Notes under the pieces: generated by a model | What the model saw: the letters and a program-made list of their open reading frames with translations, nothing else | The model's database searches: none | What the model was told of the DNA's origin: nothing | Translations under genes and position numbers: made by a program | Source of the DNA: Diaporthe sp. PMI_573 | Taxonomy: Eukaryota; Ascomycota; Sordariomycetes; Diaporthales; Diaporthaceae | Length of the DNA: 64,000 nt | Direction of reading: 5' to 3' | Assembly (NCBI GenBank): GCA_021399435.1 | Contig: JAJTUP010000034.1 | Coordinates: forward strand, 558,001-622,000 | In this document: positions 12,263 to 25,136 of the stretch, in pieces | Layout of the letters: every line of letters starts with the position of its first letter | How positions within the stretch are numbered: the first letter of the stretch is position 1

Positions 12263-13273
12263 ATGGAGACTGTGAACAGTACTAATACCGTCACCCTCGT
12301 CGAGCTGAAGCACTCGCTCATCCCCAAGAAGTGGGGGGAGTCTGTCCGTGTCGTCAACATGTCAGAATGCCAGCAGGTAGCCATATCCCTGGCTCATGCC
12401 TTTGCTACCGACGACCTCGCATGCTATCTGCTGGACTCAGACGACATGGCAGGACTATCCCCAGAAGAGAAGTGGAAGCTGCACGTGGACATCTTCCAGT
12501 ACATCGTCGCGGCTCACTGTCTCAACGGCGAGGTTCACGTCATTGGGCCTGACCACGAGGGCGTTGCGTTGTGGTCAGTGTTTCTGCTACGTCCCGGGCA
12601 TCCCCCCCTCCCCTCCTCTGTGCCAGCCGAGTGTCCATGATTCCCCCTGCTTGAGAGTAAAAGTTTATGCTATCAGTGAAACTCACACTTTGAGCAGGAT
12701 GCCGCCCAGGAAAACAATTGACGACTGGTTCACCGTGCTTCGGAGTGGCATGTGGAGGCTGTACTTCCAGCTCTCGTCTGAGGGCAGACAGCGCTACTAC
12801 AATGAGATGCTCCCGCTTCTTCACGACACCAAGGCCGAGGTTCTAGGCGAGCGCGATGAGAATGCCTACTACCTCGTCTATCTGGGCACCAAGCCCCACG
12901 CACGAGGCAGAGGCTACGCCCGCAAACTCCTGCAGACCATGATCGCCAGGGTGCGTCCCAACCTGCTTCCCCCGCCCTTTGCGGCGGGGGTTTCCTGGAG
13001 ACTATGGTCATATACTAACATTTGCTGGCTGCGTAGGCTGATGCCGAGAATAGGCCTGTGTACCTTGAGTCGAGCTCTTTGGCCAACAACGCCTACTACG
13101 CCAAGTTTGGGTTTGTTGTGAAAAAGGAGATATTCCTCGAGCGAGGCGCCTATCCGGTCCAGCTTACCATCATGGTGCGAGAGCCCCAGCCCGTCGCCAA
13201 GGTTGCTAACGTCCCCGCCGTCAAGAGCCAGATTAAAACAGCAGCACCGGGCGGCCGTACTCCGAATTCTTGA
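12263..13273 (+). CDS. GNAT-family N-acetyltransferase
   Basis: Three exons: 12263-12573, 12698-12950 and 13037-13273 (266 aa). The acetyl-CoA signature is in HARGRGYARKLLQ (motif A, R-x-x-G-x-G/A, about residues 175-187), after a strand reading YYLVYLGTKP. Motif B follows as PVYLESSSLANNAYYAKFGF, which crosses the third exon start. This arrangement fits the single-domain GNAT acetyltransferases common in fungal genomes, usually annotated only to family level; the acceptor substrate cannot be told. Intron 2 has a clear TACTAAC branch. The frame continues upstream of the ATG to a stop at 12155 with no earlier in-frame ATG. It converges with RFA2. Confidence 0.85.
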
Positions 13274-13775
13274 GGGAACTCCTGGATGGTGGGCCGGCGC
13301 GTGGCCGACTGTTCTGTTCTCTTGAGAGAAAGGAAGAGGCCCCGTCATGACTGGCCGCGTGTGCACCCGAAACGTGTGCCTGTGCGTGTGTGCCTGCGCG
13401 TGTGCCTTGTCTCATGGTTCTGTGATTTCATGCTTGTTCTTGAGGCAGTGAGGCTAGACTGACCCGAAGTCCCTCCTTATGCTCCGTCATTATCTTCACG
13501 CTTTGCTGCGATGGCCACTAGATTGAAAGCTTGTCATGGCCCTTGATTTCTACCATTTTGTTCCCCCGAACCAACACCCGCCCCCGCGGCAAACCAGTCT
13601 TTACATCATAGCATAGGTTATTATCGTCAAATTGAAGAAAAGCAAAAAGGGCAATCATTCCTTTTGCCGCTGAAGACGCCGCCCCAGCCCCAACCAGTGA
13701 TTGTGGATGCAAATGTCTCACAGGCGGCCATGTTCCTACACACGTAAACAAACACAGGCGGTTAAATCCAACTGA
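13274..13775. other. Convergent 3' intergenic region
   Basis: It lies between the stops of the acetyltransferase (plus) and RFA2 (minus) and should hold both 3' UTRs. A TG-rich stretch (about 13373-13410) is the only visible low-complexity sequence. Confidence 0.5.
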
Positions 13776-14766
13776 TCAGTATTCGAGTATTGCCCACGTC
13801 TCGTCGTCGACTGTCGTGTATACAAGCCCCTGCCCCAGCAACTCGTCCGACGCGGCCAAGACGTCACGGGTCGACAGGCCTGTGCCGCTCGTGATGAGAT
13901 TGAGGTGCACGCCCTCGTTGCTGCCGGGTGTCTCGGAAAGGAACTTGAACATGCGCTGGGCGTTGGGCCCGCAGGCACCGAGCTTCGCGGCGTTCTCGCC
14001 GCCGCCGTTGGCGCCGTACGAGTCGACGAACATGCTGTCGCCATTGCCAGCGTTGCCGTCACCGTCGCCGTTGGCGGCGCCCAGCTCGCCCTTGGTCAGG
14101 TAGAGGTGGACGTAGGCGGCCTCGAGCATGTGGTAGTTGACCTCGTTGAAGTCGTCGACGGCGCGGATGAAGTGGGCGCCGACGTGGCGCTTGCCGCTGA
14201 AGGACTTGAGCCGCCCCCAGACGCGGACGTGCTGGTCCAGCTGGTACTTGGGCTCGAGGTCCTCCTGCTTGTCGGCGTCGACCCACTTCTTGACGTCGAT
14301 GGTGCCCGTGCCGTCGTCCAGGCGGTAGGTTATGTTGGTCGACTGCGGGTTGACCTGGCGCACCTGGCCCACGATGGTGACCTGGGTGATGGGGTGGCCG
14401 TCGATTGAGAAGTCAGCGCCCGGGTATGCCTCCTCGAGGTCGACGAGCTGCTTGATCGTTACGGGGCGGAGGGACTCGTCGGCGAAACTCTGGATGGTGG
14501 GGCGGGACAATGTTAGCATCCTTTTTGTTCTCCTTGGAAACATGGCATATACGGAGAGCAGTCAAGGGAGAGGGTTTTGGGTACCTTTGCACCGCCTTGG
14601 GCTCCTTGGCTGCCTGGCTGCGAGCCGCCATAGACGAAACCGCCGTCGTTGTCGCCGCCTTTGGCGCCGTATGATGCGTATGAAGCTGTCAGGTATTATT
14701 GTCAGTCCAGGGCATATTTCCTTGCAATTGTCTTAGGCAAACGGTGGCAAATAAGAACGCACTCAT
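13776..14766 (-). CDS. RFA2: Replication protein A 32-kDa subunit (RPA2/Rfa2)
   Basis: Three exons on the minus strand: 14763-14766 (only ATGA), 14585-14685 and 13776-14489 (272 aa). RPA2 is the middle subunit of the heterotrimer that binds single-stranded DNA in replication, repair and recombination. Residues 1-35 are a Gly/Ser/Gln-rich head (SYGAKGG...GGFVYGGSQPGSQGAQGG), the region normally phosphorylated. The OB fold follows (about 60-160: VTIVGQVRQVN, TYRLDDGTGTIDVKKW, VRVWGRLKSF), then a linker and a C-terminal winged helix ending LVYTTVDDETWAILEY. The introns have CTGAC and CTAAC branches. The 4-nt first exon is inferred from the strong GTGCGT donor and from frame continuity; without it the head has no ATG. 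Confidence 0.92.
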
Positions 14767-15640
14767 GGTGAAAGGGCAATGATGAGTCCAGAGAGGAGGT
14801 GTGGCGTGGGCGAGGGTGCGTGTTGGGCGGTGTTTGAAGGTTGGAAATAAATCGAGGGAGACGCGTCTCGAGAAGGAGTTGACGCGCCGTGCACCGGCAA
14901 ACCACTTTAACGTGCTTACTTCGTAGAGGGGGTGGGGGAGCTGGGTGCCTGGGGAAAACCAGGCCGGGTGTCCGTTACCTAAGCAGAGGTGCCTTAACCA
15001 CACGAAAGACGGGGGGGCGCTACTGTGGCATGACCCCCCCCCCAACTTGTCTACGCCCCAGGGAAGAACTGTTCGGTATGTCTGTATGCATTCAGACCTA
15101 CCTTCTCTTCATGCACGCAGGCTGGCAAGTTGATCGGACTGTGCTGTGTAAACTGCCCAGTAGGACATGGAATGTTCTAGGAGGCCTTAGCAACCCCGCG
15201 ATCGGTGGTGTTGACATCTGATCCGGAGCCCCAGCGGCAAACCATGTGTGGTAGCCGGGTCGCGGCGGGTCCTTTTTAGCCTCGGCTCACTCGCCTCGTC
15301 ATCGTCAATGTCAACCGGTCAATCAATCCCCATTCTCCTCAACAACAACACCAACGACCTAGCTGCCTTCTTGCTGGGGCACTCTCCAAATAGTCACAGC
15401 ATCGTGGACGCCAACCTTGTTCTTAGCTCACTTCTTTCCTTACCCACTGTATTTGTGCCCGTCTCTGTGTCACCCGACCATCCTTTGTTTGCAACTCATT
15501 CATATCCGCCTCCACATAACCACATCTCGACATCACCCACTATCCTGTCTCTTACACACAATACACTGCTCCCACCTCGACCGGCTCTTCGAAGATAGTT
15601 TAAAAGCCTCGTAGTACTTATCGGCTCGGCTCAGGTCATC
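14767..15640. promoter_or_regulatory. Divergent promoter region of RFA2 and peroxisomal Lon
   Basis: 874 bases separate the two start codons. The RFA2 side carries ACGCGT at 14861-14866 and a second ACGCG core at 14882-14886. The Lon side (15300-15600) is a C/T- and CA-rich leader typical of fungal core promoters. Confidence 0.5.
14861..14866. promoter_or_regulatory. MCB-like element ACGCGT upstream of RFA2
   Basis: The palindromic ACGCGT lies 95 bases upstream of the RFA2 start codon, with another ACGCG core at 14882-14886. In yeasts the MBF complex binds ACGCGT in promoters of G1/S genes, including RPA subunits. Its use here is inference from position and gene function. Confidence 0.5.
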
Positions 15641-18600
15641 ATGGCTCCGTCTAAATCCGCCACCCTACCCATCATTCCTCTGCCCCATGGCATCGTGCTC
15701 CTGCCAGGCACCATCCAGAGAATCCCCGTTTCACCCAGCCGTCCGGACATACCGGCATTGCTATCAACCGTCTTCACCCGTGCCGCCGCCAGCGGCTCTA
15801 ATGGCCGCATAGAGACCGTCCCTATCGCCTGTGTCCCTCAGGCCCGCCTATCACCTTTGATGGGACCCAACGGCCAGCTGCTGATTGAGAATGGCGAGCG
15901 TGACTACTCAAAGGTCGCCCAGGACGACTCGGGACGCAAGGTATCAAAGTCCGACCTGTTCTCCTGTGGTGTCGCTGCAAAGATCACTGGAGTCGAGGGC
16001 CGCGGAACTGGCGATTTCTCCTTGATAGTCGAGGGCGTCACAAGGGTCAAAGTAGACAAGATATACCAAATGCAACCATACTTCGAGGGCAAGGTCACTT
16101 ACCTCAAAGATCAAGGTAAGGAATCACTGCGCTTCTACCAGTCTCAAGGCCTCGCCTTTTCTATATCCTCTGTTCTGTTCTTCTCTATCCGCCCATCTGA
16201 TGTCGTCGTGGCCTTGCATGCTGACCCGCTATCCAGTATCACAAGACAAGCCCTTCGAGGAATTATTCCAAGCTCTAAGGCTCTTGTCGAGGGAGCTGGT
16301 CGCAATACTCAGGGTCGCTGCCATATTCAGATCATCAGGCTCCCCAGGCTTGTCGCCGCTGTTGGCCCGGAGACTGGACTTCTTTATCAACAAGAAGACC
16401 CTCGCTGAAGCCGGCCTCCTTGCAGATTTCATGGCCAATGTTGTCGAGGCGTCCTTTGAGGAGAAACTCAAGGTTCTCTCCCTTTTTGACACAAGGGAGC
16501 GTATGGTCAAGGTCATCGAGCTCCTGGAACGCCAAATCTCTTCTATAAAGAACAACATACGCATTACCACCTTTACGACTTCGTCTGTCCCAGTTATCAT
16601 TGACTCCGACGACAAAGACCAGGAGCCCCAACGCAAGCCCAGCAAGCCCCTCGGCCCAGTGCGTGGGCCCGGGAGTGGGTTTGGCATGCCATTCACGGGC
16701 TCAAGAGGAATGAACGGTCCAAACGGCGGCGACGATGACGAGCCAAACGAGATAGAGGAATTGCAAAAGAAGCTCGAAGCGGCAAAACTGTCCCCTGAAG
16801 CGGCCAAAGTGGCTGAAAGAGAGCTCAAGAGGTTGAAGAAGATGATTCCGGCCCAGGCCGAACACGCTGTCACCAGAAATTACTTGGAGACGCTGGCGGA
16901 AATTCCATGGACTAATGTTACGGATGACAGACTTGGGCCTGGAACACTGACAGCAGCAAGGAAACAGCTCGACGACGATCACTACGGGCTGGAGAAAGTC
17001 AAGGCTAGGCTTCTCGAATACCTTGCTGTGCTGCGACTGAAACAGTCCGTCAACGAGGACATAGACGCCAAAATCAAGCAGGCCGAGGAAGAAACCGCAT
17101 CTCTGGAGACGGCTAGGAATTCTGAAGATGGCACGCCTGCTCCAGAAAATTCGGATGACCAGGTCAAGGCAAGCACAGCCAAGATCGAAGTGCTGAAGAG
17201 CAAGCGGATGGTTGACAAGTCGCCCATCCTGCTTCTCGTCGGTCCTCCAGGAGTTGGCAAGACATCCCTGGCGCGATCGGTGGCCAAGGCCCTGGGCCGG
17301 AAATTCCACCGAATCTCGCTGGGCGGTGTTCGAGACGAGGCAGAAATCCGTGGTCATCGCAGGACTTATGTCGCAGCGATGCCGGGAGTCATTGTTCAAG
17401 GCCTGCGCAAGGTTGGGGTAGCCAACCCCGTCTTTCTCTTGGATGAGATCGACAAGTTAGGACAGGCAAATTTCAACGGAGATCCGTCAGCTGCCATGCT
17501 AGAAGTTCTCGACCCGGAGCAAAACCACACGTTCGTGGACCACTATATCAACATCCCTCTGGATCTGAGCAAGGTCCTCTTCATCGCTACTGCCAACTCA
17601 CTCGATACTATACCCGCTCCTCTACTGGACCGCTTGGAGATGATCTACCTCCCTGGGTATACAACTTTGGAGAAGCGACACATTGCTACGTCTCATCTGA
17701 TACCCAAGCAGGTGCGTGTCAATGGGCTTGACGAAGATCACGTCAAGTTCACCGATGGTGTTGTATCCAAGATCATCGAATCCTACACTCGCGAAGCTGG
17801 AGTCCGCAACTTGGAGCGCGAAATTGGCAGTGTCTGCCGATCAAAAGCAGTTGAATATGCTGACGCCAAAGACGCCGGCCGCCTGGAATCATATAACGCC
17901 CTGCTCACTGTCGAGGACGTCGAAAACACTCTAGGAATTGAGAAGTTCGAGGAAGAAATCGCAGAGAAAACCAGCCGCCCTGGCATTGTCACAGGCCTTG
18001 TGGCTTACAGCTCTGGCGGCAATGGCTCTATCCTATTCATCGAAGTAGCCGATATGCCCGGTTCCGGCACTGTGCAGCTGACCGGAAAGCTCGGGGACGT
18101 TCTGAAAGAGAGCGTCGAAGTCGCGCTGTCCTGGGTCAAGGCGCACGCCTTCGAGCTTGGATTAGCTCAAGACCCATCGGAGAACATCATGAAGAACCGT
18201 AGTATCCACGTGCACTGTCCTTCCGGGTCCATTCCCAAAGATGGGCCTAGCAGCGGCATGGCGCAGGCGATTGCGCTGATATCCTTGTTTTCCGGGAAAG
18301 CTGTGCCACCTACGATGGCCATGACGGTACGTGCTGTGCCACTCCTATGCAACCTTCACAGGGCTTACGCGCGTTGCGGGTCGGGGGCTAACATGACATG
18401 CGACCTAGGGAGAAATATCGCTTCGTGGCCGCGTCACAGCAGTTGGGGGCATCAAGGAGAAGCTGATCGGGGCGCTTCGAGCTGGTGTTCAAACCGTCAT
18501 ACTGCCGGCCCAGAACCGCAAAGACGTCAAGGACCTGCCACAGGAGGTCAAGGACGGTCTGGACATTGTCCATGTCGGGTAAGCCCACCCCTCCCCCCAG

Positions 18601-18777
18601 CCTCGTTCATGCTGTGCTCTCGGAACAGCTTCCCAATATCAGCTTCCAACCTCGTTTATCCACACCCTTGCTGACACCGACTGCTTCAGCCACATCTGGG
18701 AGGCCCTGCGCTACATCTGGCCAGAAGCACACTGGCCCGAGGATCACGAGCTTCCGGGATTCCAGAGCCGGCTGTGA
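15641..18777 (+). CDS. Peroxisomal Lon protease homolog (LonP2 type)
   Basis: Four exons: 15641-16115, 16237-18326, 18409-18578 and 18690-18777 (940 aa). An ATP-dependent serine protease that degrades damaged matrix proteins. Residues 1-250 are the Lon substrate-binding domain ([20 protein letters not shown]). The AAA+ module has Walker A GPPGVGKT (about 494-501) and Walker B VFLLDEID. The protease domain has the catalytic Ser in [10 protein letters not shown] (about 829) and the catalytic Lys in [10 protein letters not shown], reconstructed by splicing intron 3. The last three residues are SRL, a type-1 peroxisomal targeting signal, and there is no mitochondrial presequence, so this is the peroxisomal paralogue rather than Pim1. 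A Pro/Gly-rich, acidic insert lies before the AAA+ module (about 300-340). Confidence 0.95.
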
Positions 18778-21085
18778 ACATGGCCTCGTCGCTTGCGCTC
18801 CTGCGCTCGCGAACCACAAGCTACGTGACCGAGACATGCTCTGTCTCTGTGGCTGGGTTCGTCTCACTCAAAGACCAAGGCAAATATTCCGCTCTGGCCC
18901 CCGAGCATATGCAATGGTTCCCATTGGCCTCGGCTCTTTCTAATGTGATTTCCCACTCACCATTTCCGGATTGTTGACCGTTGGACGAATGTCAGAAGCC
19001 CACGTTGCCCACATATGCGAGCTCGCGACGTCGCGCAGCAGTAGGGCCGGCACTTACCAACGTCACGGATATAGTGCTTTCTCGTCTAAATCTGAGATGG
19101 GATCTTTGTGTAATCCGCAGTTGCCTTGCACAAGTCTTGATTTGACTGCAGGACGAACATGCCGGCCAGGAACACGGGCGATACATATTGCAGTGATCGG
19201 TGGACGCCCACCACCTTTGCACCTTCGGAGAAGGGAACGGGCATAGGGGAAAGGGTCTGCGGCGAGGGACATGAACACGCACGTACACACGAGACTGTAA
19301 TGGCGATGTTGGGGGTGCATTATGCGTGGTTCCTGCGGCGCGAGTATTGTACAGGGGGCCAATATCTTCAGGCTGTGTTATATACATCCGGTTGAACAAG
19401 GCGCCCCCCGTTCGCTGTTCAACAGCGTCGTTTAATTGCAAGATCTTTGGACGAGGTTCGCACAAAAGGGAGTTATACAGTCACCTACCACGGTGCCACG
19501 TTGGACAATCTGACACAGGCGCCCGACGATCGCCGTTGTTCCCCGGGCTGGTATTCGTCGTCTACTGTCTCTTTGTGTCTGGGTTCTGGTCCGATCTCCC
19601 TTGATGCCCCCGCTGACCCATGTCTTGGTTCCATGCTTTCTTTACGTTTGGCTTGGGTGAGTTTCGGCTGAAGTTGCGGACAGTTTTAGTCCAGCTGTCA
19701 CTCACCCGTCATTCCCTCAATGCCACCCTTGCTCCCATCTTCAGCCTGGGATTGTTTTGAGAGGATGGACGGATGGGTGGGGAGACTGCATGCAGTGCAG
19801 GGGGGGAAAAAAGATGAATTGTTGTGATCGGAAGGGACGAATTGAGCCTCCCAACGCATCTGCCTCCTTGGTCTCGTGTCTTTGGTACTGGACCCATTTG
19901 CCCCCCGTGCACCCCGCCTCAGAAAATCTCATTAGACGGGAACCGGACGGAAATGTGCGCTGCCCGGCTGCCGTGCGTGCAAAATCGCCCGGCCGGTAGG
20001 CGGGCAGGTAGGGCCGTGACCTTTTTTTCTTGCTCCAATTATGCCCTTCCCCCCCGTGTTTCTTTCCCTTGCTCCCCCTACCTGCCCCCCCCTCCTGTTC
20101 TCGACGAACGAACTGTGAATGAACTACAGGTCCAAGGTGATCATGCGCTCCGGTGCTCTGGCCCGGCGGCTGTGTTTTGGCCGGGGGGCCGATAAATCAT
20201 GCAAACATGAGTTTCCAAACCCCCCCAGTGACCAAGTGTTCGAACCATACCTCGCGTGACCCGTTCCCGACCTGTACGTGTGTCTAAATTTGGGGCTGGT
20301 CGATGATCAGCAGCCAATAATCTTGTCGCAATATAGGCGGGACAGGGCGGCGGCCCTGGGTTGTTCCCAGGTGACGTGCCGGCCCTGCGGCCGTGGGGAA
20401 TTTTCTGGCTAGTCATAGCACAGGTCCCCTGTAACGGAGGCTCCGGACGAGTCGAAGGCGGCGCTGCTACGGTGACAGTACTTTTATACATTAGTCTTTT
20501 TAGCCTCTTGAGAGAGGTGGACATCTGACACCGTCTGTGTGGTGGTTCTCATCATGACATTCCAGCGTCGATCGCTCGGCCCAGGGTGGGACCCGAGTCT
20601 CTCCACAACCGAACAATGTCTCTGTCTCTGGATGTTCTGGTGACACGGGGCGCGACGACGGGGGCAGCGAACCGGGCAGCAGAGGGGAGGAGGGGAGGGG
20701 ACCGGCACCTCGGGCGAGGACACCGCGGCCGGGGTCTGGGAAGGGAAAACGCCAGGTGCAGGGCCGATGCCACGTTCCTCCTTTGGGGAGTGAAGGACGA
20801 TGAAACCAGACAACGATAGACGAGAGCGTCGTCGGTCACAGGCTTTGAGCTTGTGTCACAAAAGCGCCTAGCGGCGACAACTTTCAATAACCGCGTCGCA
20901 CAGCACACCGACTACACGCAACACACAGCACACCGAACACAGCATACAGTACCGCACTGGGTACTGTTACAGTCGAGGCGGCTACAACATGTCGATCGCA
21001 ACCGACTGTGCGCGCATGCGGTTGCAGTTGGGGTGTGGGGATCCAATCGTGAAACCCAAAATGTGTCCCATCTGTGTAATATGAT

Positions 21086-21230
21086 GTGGGTGGGGGGGGG
21101 TGTGCATGTGTGCACGCCTGTGTCTGTGAGTCTGTGAGTGAGTGAGTGTGTGTGGGTGGGCGCGAGAGCCGTCTCTTTTTTTGGAAGCGGGAGAGTACGT
21201 AGATACGTCCGCTCTCTCTCTCTCTTTCTG
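21086..21230. repeat. GT-rich tract followed by CT microsatellite
   Basis: A TGTG/TGAG-rich run (21086-21160) followed 50 bases later by a CT repeat (21211-21230); low-complexity sequence only. Confidence 0.8.
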
Positions 21231-23045
21231 TGGACAACCTGGACAGGGACGACGGTAGTCCGAGTCGCTGTTTGTTCCGAAGTGCAATATATTCCAAACG
21301 TCCGAAGACACAGCGCTTGGCGACTGATCTCCGGGCATCTGGGTCCCTCGAGAGGGGCCTCGGAGCAGGTGCATGCAGCTCTTGTACAGTAGCGAGCATG
21401 TGGGCACGGCTTCGGTACATGACCAGTCGCACTGGGGACCCTATGTCGTTCCGGTAGCGGCTACCGAGCCACACTGCCGGGGCGGCCCGCTCTTCAAAGT
21501 ACCTGGCCATCACCGACCAGAAAAGCATGCAGGTGGTAATAGCCCACTTGCAGGAGTAATAATACGACCACGACACAGGTCCATGTAGAATGCCATAGGG
21601 CGCACACCGTGTCTTGCAAAGTCGACGAAATGCTCGGTCCGGCCTAGCCGCACATTCAGACAGAGTTGACTTCTCGAGACGGCTGGCCCAACTCTATTGC
21701 TCCTGCGTGCCGTATCAGACAGACATATATACCTGGAGTTGCAGATGGAGGGCATGATACCCTTTGACCCGAACAGGACAAGAGGAGGGCAATGAGTTGG
21801 AGGGCGGTGAGCAAGCCCGTCCACACGGCCGCCCGCCCGCCCAGGCAGCCCGCCGGGGAGGAGCGGTAGCTCCATCTGGTGGTGGAGGAAGATGTTGCAC
21901 CGTCTCGCCCAAGGCCCAGGTGACATGTGGCCTCGCATTCGGATCATGAGGTGGTCCACTGGCGGCCCCCCTTCGCCAGTCAATTGCCCAGGTCGGGCTG
22001 CGATGAGCCAAAGACAGCTAGCGAGCGAGGCATGAGTGTCGGGAAAATCCCCGAGATCTTCGACGTCAAGAGGGCTGGGATGCCGCCGTGGCCGTCGAGT
22101 CGGGACGCAGCAGCGTTGTCCGCGCACCCCTACGAGATTGGGTTCGACAGCAAAGAACTTCTGGAACAAGCGACTTGAAGGTTAAGCCTCGACAGGAGAT
22201 CTGCTCCGACTGACACAGACGTCGACATCCTGATTCCCCGACCTGGGCCAGTCTGGGCTGTCCCCTGCCCTGTCATGGTCGTGGGTCAGGGCTTTCACTG
22301 TCCGTGGCCTTGCTTGGCGGGCAGGCCTGCTCCGGATCAAAGCCTAATCTTGGCCCAATTGCGATGCTGATGGTGAAGCAACAGCACCTCCGGCAGCTCG
22401 TCGCCTTTGCGCCTTCTCTCTGTCTATCTCGTGTGGTTGTGTTCCATTCCTCAGTTGGTCTCAGGGCTGCGCTGGTCGTGGGAGTGGGGGCAGGAGTGAG
22501 GCTGGTTTGGATGGTTTGGGGGCGAATCAACCGCACAGTATGTGTGTGCTCCACGAGATCCTGCCCGACTCAATGCGCGGGACAGGGACAGGGCCGTCAA
22601 CAAGGACAAGGACTCCTCCTTCAGGCAAAGGCCGGTCGGCGTATTATTCCTGTAGACCACACTAGGAAGGTTATTGACCACTAGAACTAGCGATGCTACG
22701 CTGGACGGAGCGCGCTGGATCCAACAGTTCGAGGATCGAGAGTCGCAAGCCGAGGTGCCGGAAAGCTACGTTAGCATGAACGCTACGGTCGGCAGGGCTT
22801 CTTCCCAAATGCCCGCGTGCTATAGGCAAGGATGGGCTATAGCAAGATCGTGAAGGTGTGAGCGATCGATGACCGGTTCCCGAGAATCCTGAGTTTCAGC
22901 TGCTGCAGGTTCCCCAACCTGGGCCGACAGCATCTGGTTCCTGGTAGCGATGGCACCCTTGGCGGACCCCGGGAGATTTGGAGATTGGGAACTTGATCCG
23001 GGCCTCACTCTCTTCCTCACACAACCTTCACCAGTCTTGGCCAAA

Positions 23046-23076
23046 CTCACCTCACCCTCACCCTCACCCTCACCCT
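23046..23076. repeat. Hexamer tandem repeat CTCACC
   Basis: About five CTCACC-type units in tandem in non-coding DNA. Confidence 0.85.
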
Positions 23077-24165
23077 GGTCTGGGCCCCGACACTTGACAG
23101 TCCCCAATTGAGCAAATTATTTCATCCCATCTTTTCCCTTTTTTATTCCTCCGCGCACCCATGCGCCAGCCCCTCCCCTTGTCCTTGACGGTGAGCGTTT
23201 CTGGGGAAGCCGTGGCACACCCCCAGTCGGTCCCCATCTATTTCGGAAATACGCTGAGGCTCGGAGAACCTTTGGTGGAGTGCGGCTTGAGGTGAACCGA
23301 GCCGCCTTCGTCATTGCATTCAAACTCGGTGAGAAACGCAGCCAGTTAGTTGAGCAGACAGCCTTGGCGGCCACGGTGCTGCTTCTTGATCGCCGCACAG
23401 GCTCGCAGCGCCGAATCCGACAATCCGGTAGAGTGGCATCTATACCACATATACAACGCGCTGCTAAGCACACAAGCGGTAGTGGTGGTATCACCACGGC
23501 GAACGAGGGGATCCCATCGTCCGCCCTGTCACATCATCCAGCTTAGCCCAGATAGCTTAATCGACGTCGTAGGAGAGCTCTTTCCGACCCCACGCTGCAC
23601 CGCGCGCAACCACGTCCTGTTGTGTGTAGGAAGACGTACACGCCTGCATGCATGCAATAGCACACCCACTGCAAGAAGCTTTTCGGGCAATTCGAGACGC
23701 TGGGCACGTCTAAAATGAGTTTGCGGCCCATCCTAGGCGGCGCGCGGCTCGGACATGCATGTGGCTAGCAACATGCCACCTGCAAACCCATACCGCACCA
23801 AACTATAACAGTGCATCCGCAAGTAAATAGTCGTCGTCCTCCACGTTGCCATCGCGGTGCTACATCCAGCGCTGCACCTCAGAAAAGGACGACCAGGGGA
23901 TTAGGGAAAATTTAAGGGGTCTGGTCCTCTTGCTGATCCGCGCGTCAGCTCCATGCAGGCTAGGCCAGCACCAGAGGGAAGAGTTCGAGAAATTCTCCGC
24001 GTGATGCAATTCTAATCGGCAGCTAGCTCGCGGACCGCCCGGGGTGGGCGTATCAACTGGGTATTGGGGATCGGCTTATGCAGACCAGTGACCCTCTCCG
24101 CCCTTCCCCCTGGTGCCTGCTGCGACGGCAACGTGGCCGCTCCGGACAAGGCGGCGGCGGCATGC

Positions 24166-24187
24166 TCATCATCATCATAATCATCAT
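24166..24187. repeat. ATC trinucleotide microsatellite
   Basis: About seven ATC units, interrupted once by ATA. Confidence 0.8.
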
Positions 24188-25110
24188 GGCCCCTATCCGC
24201 AAGATAAAGTGTATGTATAGTGCCAAGACGCATGCCGGAAGTAATATGGCGGGCTTGGTTCGTCAGGTTCACCACGCTTGGGTCTCCAGTAGTTCGTCGA
24301 CAGGGTTGTGGGGATAGGGCCGGGGAAGAGGGTTTAACCGCGGTCCGAGTCGAATCGGAAGATTAGGAAGGGTCAACAAGGGGCTGAGGCACTGACATGC
24401 TGCAAATCAACTGAACGGTGAACCGGGGTGGCCGTCTGATCTTTGACTCGATGAAAAACCTCCGGATTTTCCTCCCTCGCTGCCGACTGTCGCGCGGGGT
24501 GGGAATGATGGAATGACAGGCGGCAGATGGCCCAACAGAGATCCAGCGTAAAACTGACGAGGGGGGTAGTGAAGGAGGATAACTTTGCTTGGTTGCTTGC
24601 TGAAACTTGAATGCACGAGTCAGCGGCGCCAGTAAATCCGTGGTGTCCCAACCCCTCCCACTGGGCCTGACCCTTTCAGAAAGAGCCTCTGTCTCGGCAT
24701 GACTCTTTGGCCGCCGGCCTCGCCGTGGTTACATACGACAGTGCTACCTACTTACCATCCCCTGGGACAAGACTTGGTGCGATCTCTGGGGTTCAATATG
24801 GCGGCGTCTCCCTCGGCACCCGCATGGCTTCGTGCAAATTGAAGGAGGTTTGCGGCTCTCCACCTCGGCGGCTGGAGTGGTTCCGCTGTCCGATACGTCT
24901 CAAATGCATCTCTGGTGGCGGGGGTACTTTTCTTCTTCAACCTTGCGTAACGGCTGTCAATGTCGAGGATCTGCCCTACGTGGCTGAATGCAAACGCGCG
25001 GCATGGTCGGGGCCAGGTATGCCACAGTAACGAGATGCTGGATCCTTAGCAAGATTGGTGACGTTGGGAAGCGACCTTGGCCAGCGATCCATGGCAATTA
25101 GATGGATATG

Positions 25111-25136
25111 CTGGTGCTGGTGCTGGTGCTGGTGCC
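25111..25136. repeat. Hexamer tandem repeat CTGGTG
   Basis: Four full CTGGTG units and a partial one. Confidence 0.85.

Noticed and set aside
13905..14408. 167-aa plus-strand open frame, Val/Ala/Gly-rich
   Set aside because: Exact antisense shadow of the RFA2 exon 3; composition reflects GC-rich codons.
14743..14751. GGTGGCAAA, identical to the yeast proteasome element PACE
   Set aside because: It sits in RFA2 intron 1, far from RPN1, and Rpn4-type control of this motif is not established in these fungi.
21510..22169. 219-aa minus-strand open frame in the gene-poor region
   Set aside because: Arg/Pro/Cys-rich composition of random GC-rich DNA, no domain, no splice or start support.
23046..23076. 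CCCTCA repeat as an internal telomere-like repeat
   Set aside because: The unit differs from TTAGGG and the array is one of several unrelated hexamers.
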